A DNA stretch of 64,000 nt from Antedon mediterranea (lineage: Eukaryota > Echinodermata > Crinoidea > Comatulida > Antedonidae): assembly GCF_964355755.1 (NCBI RefSeq), contig NC_092676.1, positions 27,202,288 to 27,266,287 of the forward strand, written 5' to 3'. How positions within the stretch are numbered: the first letter of the stretch is position 1; each line of letters begins with the position of its first letter. The position numbers and the translations under genes were made by a program. Under the pieces are notes generated by a model that worked only from the letters and a program-made list of their open reading frames with translations, searched no databases and was not told the DNA's origin. Positions 60,507-64,000 of this stretch are shown here, piece by piece.

Positions 60507-60831
60507 TTGTTCTAAATGCTTAAACATTAGTTACGAGAATATAATATAGTTTAGTTACATTAGTGATGCATCACCAACAACATGAAATGTGATTTCCTCT
60601 GACACTTATAAAATTGTCTTGGGTTAGAAATTAAGTTACCTATTTTTCTTAGGGTTGTAGAATGTTAATTCCTTGTTCTAAATACTTAAACATTACCTAC
60701 GAGACGTAATATATAGTGTAGTTAAATTTGTGATGCATCACCAACAAAATGTGATTTCCTCCGACACTTGTGAAGTCATCTTGGGCTAGAAATTAAGTTG
60801 CTTATTTTTCTTAGAGTTGTGGAATGTTGAC
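60507..60831. repeat. Tandem duplication, two units of about 165 bp
   Basis: Units start with CTTGTTCTAAATGCTTAAAC (60507) and CTTGTTCTAAATACTTAAAC (60672). Shared blocks include GTGATGCATCACCAACAA, ATGTGATTTCCTC, GACACTT, AGAAATTAAGTT and TATTTTTCTTAG. Divergence is moderate. Each unit has an 11-bp palindrome-like TGATGCATCA. Confidence 0.75.
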
Positions 60832-61110
60832 CGGCCAAGACCTGGCATCTATTAGCATACCTGCTGCTTGGGTTGCTTGGATATGGCCGTTCCATCATCA
60901 TTCCATGCTGTGTCCTAATAAAATCAAAATTGTTTATTCCTAAGAATTATTTAATTATTGTATACACAACCTGTATTGCTAAACTGCGCACGTTGCTATA
61001 AAACCCATTTGAAAAACATAATTATATAATATTAATACGACTGCCTAATAGTATAGTAAATGGTTTTAGAAGTCATTACAGATGTTTTAGTTGTAAAAAT
61101 TAACAACTAA

Positions 61111-62174
61111 GGCCCTGTTCAGACCCATGGCGTTAGACCGTTTTAGCGTACGACGCTAAAAGAATGTGTGTCTGAACAGTTGGGGATTAGCGTACAACGC
61201 GTCGTACAACGGTTGTAGCGTTGTAGTGGAAAACGGTTGATAGTACCGTTTTAGCGTACGACGCTACTGTAAGTCAACGTTGTATCCAATCAGAACGTTT
61301 CCTGTTATGACGCGAAACAAGGTTTGACCTAGGCTGACATCTTGTATCGTCAATGTGTGAGATGGATTTCAATAACAAAAAGGCCAGAATAAATAAGGCC
61401 TAACTACACTACAAATACAACTGTTACAAAGGCTACAAACTATTATCAACTGATTACCATTATATTTTCTAACAAATGACATAAATACATGCACCTTGTA
61501 TTTAAACATAGGGACTACGATCCCATCCGCTTTTAGGCCTAGCTAGGCCTAGAGCCATTCACGCATTTCATTCAAGCTAAAAACTAGCGTGGGACATCAA
61601 GTCACTCATTCATCAAGGCAGACTAGACTGGACAAGTTTAATGCTGAAAACCCCCTAACTCCTAAAAAAATCAGTAAATAAACAAGGGGAGCTGTGTCCC
61701 TTTTATTAGCAAGTTAAGGGTTATTTTCAACCGACTGAACTAAAGAATATATTGACTGGACTGGATAGACTAATCACAATCATTGTTTTCTTCATCATTA
61801 CGAGGCCTGCTTTATTTTCGTAACACAAGAGCCTGGGGAAAATGTTTTTTACTACAAAATAAAAACAATAGAAACAGAAATTTGGCTTTACTATATTTTT
61901 TTCTTAAATAAATGCTGAGGTATGTTTTATTTACGGCAAATTTTGTCATAATTGTAGGGCTGAGATCTAGGCCTATATACAGTGGAAATAATGATGAAAA
62001 CACGTGGGTAAGAGCACATGAATATGCAACTAGAAACAACCTGGATGACGTACTTCCGTTGTAACGATAATCGTACGCTATGGGTCTGAACACCTCGTTT
62101 TTTTCTCTGCGGTTTGTAACGTGACCTTGATAGTAACGTTGTACGCTAAAACGGTCATGGGTCTGAACAGGGCC
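61111..62174. mobile_element. Family-C non-autonomous DNA transposon, 1.06 kb
   Basis: The ends are GGCCCTGTTCAGACCCATGG and its partner CATGGGTCTGAACAGGGCC, followed inward by CCGTTTTAGCGTAC / GTACGCTAAAACGG. TAA flanks both sides (61108-61110 and 62175-62177). The left arm repeats the CGTTTTAGCGTACGACGCTA motif twice and has subterminal CGTTGTA-type repeats. The interior has no transposase frame. A 3-bp TAA duplication fits PIF/Harbinger; a decayed TTAA (Kolobok or piggyBac) is the alternative. Confidence 0.8.
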
Positions 62175-62565
62175 TAACTTGCTAAGCCAGTCATGTGGTT
62201 CTCATTAAATTTAAATGGGAGGTGATAACCACTTGTATTAAATTGGAATGTTTTCCAAAATATGATATGCAGAATATTTTCTTGTAACTAGAAACTATGG
62301 CTTGCAGGTTTTATTGTTCCTATGGGTGTCTGGTTTAGATAATTTAAAATCTGATCATAGTTAATGTGAAAATTGTCAGGAAATTCAGTTATTGGCAAAG
62401 AGCCAGTGATGTCTTCCAATTGATTGTGAACAAATTATTTTTTTACTCTTTTTTACAATTAGAAAGGAATATAGATAATAATATTTAATTAAGTCAACTA
62501 GCTATTCTTGTTCGAGTCGTGTTGTAAATAAAAAAATATTGACTCAAAGGCAAATGACTGAAATA

Positions 62566-62800
62566 TGACAATGATGTGGGTATCAGTGGCTGGATCTCAA
62601 TGGAGATACAAAATAAAATAAGCACTGAAAAAATGACAATGCTATGATATCAGTGGCTGGATCTCAATGGAGATACAAATAAAATAAGCAAAAAGCTAAA
62701 TTAAAATGGCCAGAAAAGTTAGCAGAGCTTTCGGGGAACACTAGCCCTTCATTAGTGCAAATGAGACAAAGTAGATATAAAGCAGAGAAGCGCTGTCTTA
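62566..62800 (-). repeat. Family-D repeat, copies D2 and D3 in tandem
   Basis: D2 (62566-62625) holds only the ATGACAATG...ATCAGTGGCTGGATCTCAAT...AATAAAATAAGC part. D3 (62630-62800) repeats it and continues with TGGCCAGAAAAGTTAGCAGA, GCTTTCGGGGAACACTAGCC and CTTCATTAGTGCAAATGAGA. On the minus strand D3 reads CTAATGAAGGGCTAGTG then CCCCGAAAGC. Confidence 0.6.
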
Positions 62801-62964
62801 GTGGAATAAAATAAATAAAAACAAAGGAGTTATAGGCTGGTGAATAGAGGGTGGAGAGAGTAACAGTACAAAACAAAGAAGAGATATAAACAAATTTGGA
62901 ATGGAATTGACTCAAATGGTGGTTAATATCGAAACTTAAATTTAGGTAGTCAAATAAAAAAAAA

Positions 62965-63049
62965 ATGGTATGCAATATAAAATATGGTATGCAATATAAA
63001 ATATGGTATGCAATATAAAATATGGTATGCAATATAAAATATGGTATAA
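62965..63049. repeat. 19-bp tandem repeat, four full units plus a partial
   Basis: The unit ATGGTATGCAATATAAAAT starts at 62965, 62984, 63003 and 63022, with a partial at 63041. The full units are identical. The 150-residue minus-strand frame across it is largely translated repeat. Confidence 0.9.
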
Positions 63050-63165
63050 CACTATTATAAAGAGTAAACTCGCGAATAAAAAGGAAGATTTTGCTGTGGG
63101 TGTCTAGACTAAACATAACACGGTGTGTTATATTGTTTGTAATAAATCATCATCTTTTTTAACAG

Positions 63166-63302
63166 GATAGCCGTGTAAGCCTGTTAGATGTAGTGAAGAC
63201 TTCCTGGCTGGTATTAAATCATATGAGAAACATGATTGAGGATAAATGGGATTGGAGTGTATTTATCCACCTTATAAAACATGAGAATTTAGATATTAGA
63301 TG
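63166..63302 (+). CDS. mdn1: Midasin, exon 4
   Basis: The exon encodes DSRVSLLDVVKTSWLVLNHM, then a stretch containing KWDWSVFIHLIKHENLDIRW with the final Trp codon split by the donor TG|GTGAGT (phase 2). This corresponds to the vertebrate MDN1 segment with 'LWDWSVCVPLLRSHDTLVRW'. Its conserved Trp-Asp-Trp-Ser-Val core makes it the best-supported exon. The joined exons give about 180 residues of a protein that is over 5000 residues in vertebrates; the rest lies beyond the window. Confidence 0.9.
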
Positions 63303-64000
63303 GTGAGTTGTATAGATTGATATTTAAGCTTGGTTACTACTAGCGACGCAAAGCAACACAATCTACGCAAAGTAAGAAAATGGTTCTTCCAATAATTGTG
63401 TTTGCCCCCCTGTCTGTGTGAAAAAAACCTGCAATGTTTGAAGCACTGTTGCGTTGTCGGTTCCCACTTGTAATTACGCAATACAGCACTTTGAGTTGTT
63501 GCGTCGCTAGTGGGAACCACATTTTAGTCATTTTTTTAGCACCTTAATTCATTTACATGTACTATTTTAAATTGTTTAAAATGATTTATGATATGATGAT
63601 TGTAATTTTTTGCAACTAGACAGATTTATGTTGAAATCAAATCCATTTAAACTCGATAAATCTTATACTTTGTAACACTGTAAATAGGCCATATCAGATT
63701 ACTATGTAGTATTTCATCTACTTATACATGATATAATGCATCATTGGGTTACTACAGTACTAAGGTGTATGTTCACACACAGATACATTGATGCATACTA
63801 ATATTGAAACATTGTATCCAAATAATGTTGTGTGTATAATATGCTCCCGAGTATCTAGTAAACTTTGTATTTGATTAATGATCCCTTTTCGATTTACATC
63901 CCAACCTGACCTACATTCTACTCTACTAGTTCATTTTACGACCACCTTGTTGTTTTTACTTTGTATAAAGAAACCTCTGTATAACCCCTATTACTGTTGA
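63303..64000 (+). other. mdn1: Midasin intron 4, left part
   Basis: The sequence after the exon 4 donor contains a family-B MITE and AT-rich spacer. I see no continuation of the coding sequence before the window ends. Confidence 0.7.
63328..63528. mobile_element. Family-B MITE, subfamily II copy B9
   Basis: TTAA precedes GCTTGGTTACTACTAGCGAC, and the right end is GTCGCTAGTGGGAACCAC. The right arm carries GCACTGTTGCGTTGTCGGTT and TAATTACGCAATACAGCAC, the reverse complement of a block in B4 (50460-50512), so the two copies are in opposite orientation. It begins only about 26 bp after the exon 4 donor. Confidence 0.8.

Larger units (their letters stand above)
59885..63165 (+). other. mdn1: Midasin intron 3 (repeat-rich)
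   Basis: This 3.28 kb phase-0 intron has donor GTAAGT and acceptor TTTTTTAACAG. It is filled mostly by mobile and repeated DNA: family-D copies, a duplicated 165-bp unit, a 1.06 kb inverted-repeat transposon and a 19-bp tandem array. No exon is seen between, and the protein alignment across exons 3 and 4 leaves only a short gap. Confidence 0.8.

Noticed and set aside
61812-62093. 93-residue minus-strand frame inside the family-C transposon
   Set aside because: It has no transposase motifs and reads through the terminal repeat; incidental.
62664-63116. 150-residue minus-strand frame rich in Ile, Tyr and Phe
   Set aside because: Most of it is the translated 19-bp tandem repeat and family-D sequence within a midasin intron.

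Overview
The window is a piece of animal nuclear genome. It is AT-rich (roughly one-third G+C), its genes are split by long GT-AG introns, and it is full of short inverted-repeat transposons, tRNA-derived SINEs and microsatellites. Two protein-coding genes can be read with confidence, and they are transcribed away from each other. On the minus strand lies a Onecut/HNF6 transcription factor gene: the cut-domain exon is at 31018-31966, the homeodomain exon at 3634-4010, and a 27 kb intron separates them. On the plus strand lie the first four coding exons of midasin (57930-58034, 59475-59698, 59812-59884, 63166-63302); that gene continues past the right edge. The Onecut protein resembles deuterostome HNF6. 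Together with the repeat landscape and the very frequent octamer TAGGCCTA, this suggests an invertebrate deuterostome, perhaps an echinoderm. The species assignment is inference only.

Layout. 1-3633: Onecut 3' flank, probably including the 3' UTR, with one MITE. 3634-31966: the Onecut gene. Its intron holds three family-A MITEs (one with a LINE fragment inside), two tRNA-like SINE remnants, a phased cluster of ATCAAT sites, a duplicated nuclear-receptor-like DR1 site and several higher-complexity blocks that could be enhancers. 31967-32640: probable Onecut promoter. 32641-57600: a long intergenic region with no gene I can support. It is packed with MITEs of families A and B, a family-F pair, hAT-like and pogo-like pieces, a SINE, a LINE 3' end and many tandem repeats. 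57605-57929: midasin promoter with ETS, E-box and CRE-like sites. 57930-64000: midasin, whose third intron carries a 1.06 kb inverted-repeat transposon, a family-D repeat and tandem arrays.

The two genes act in unrelated processes: Onecut is a nuclear cell-fate regulator, and midasin is the giant AAA+ ATPase that matures 60S ribosomal subunits. No operon-like or defence-type system is present, and I found no new multi-gene system. The most unusual signals are non-coding. Several MITE families share TTAA-type targets and a GTTCACACT-like terminal core. Family B is dense in the intergenic region but absent from the Onecut gene. TAGGCCTA occurs 21 times where about one is expected. Possible self-binding sites lie in the Onecut intron.
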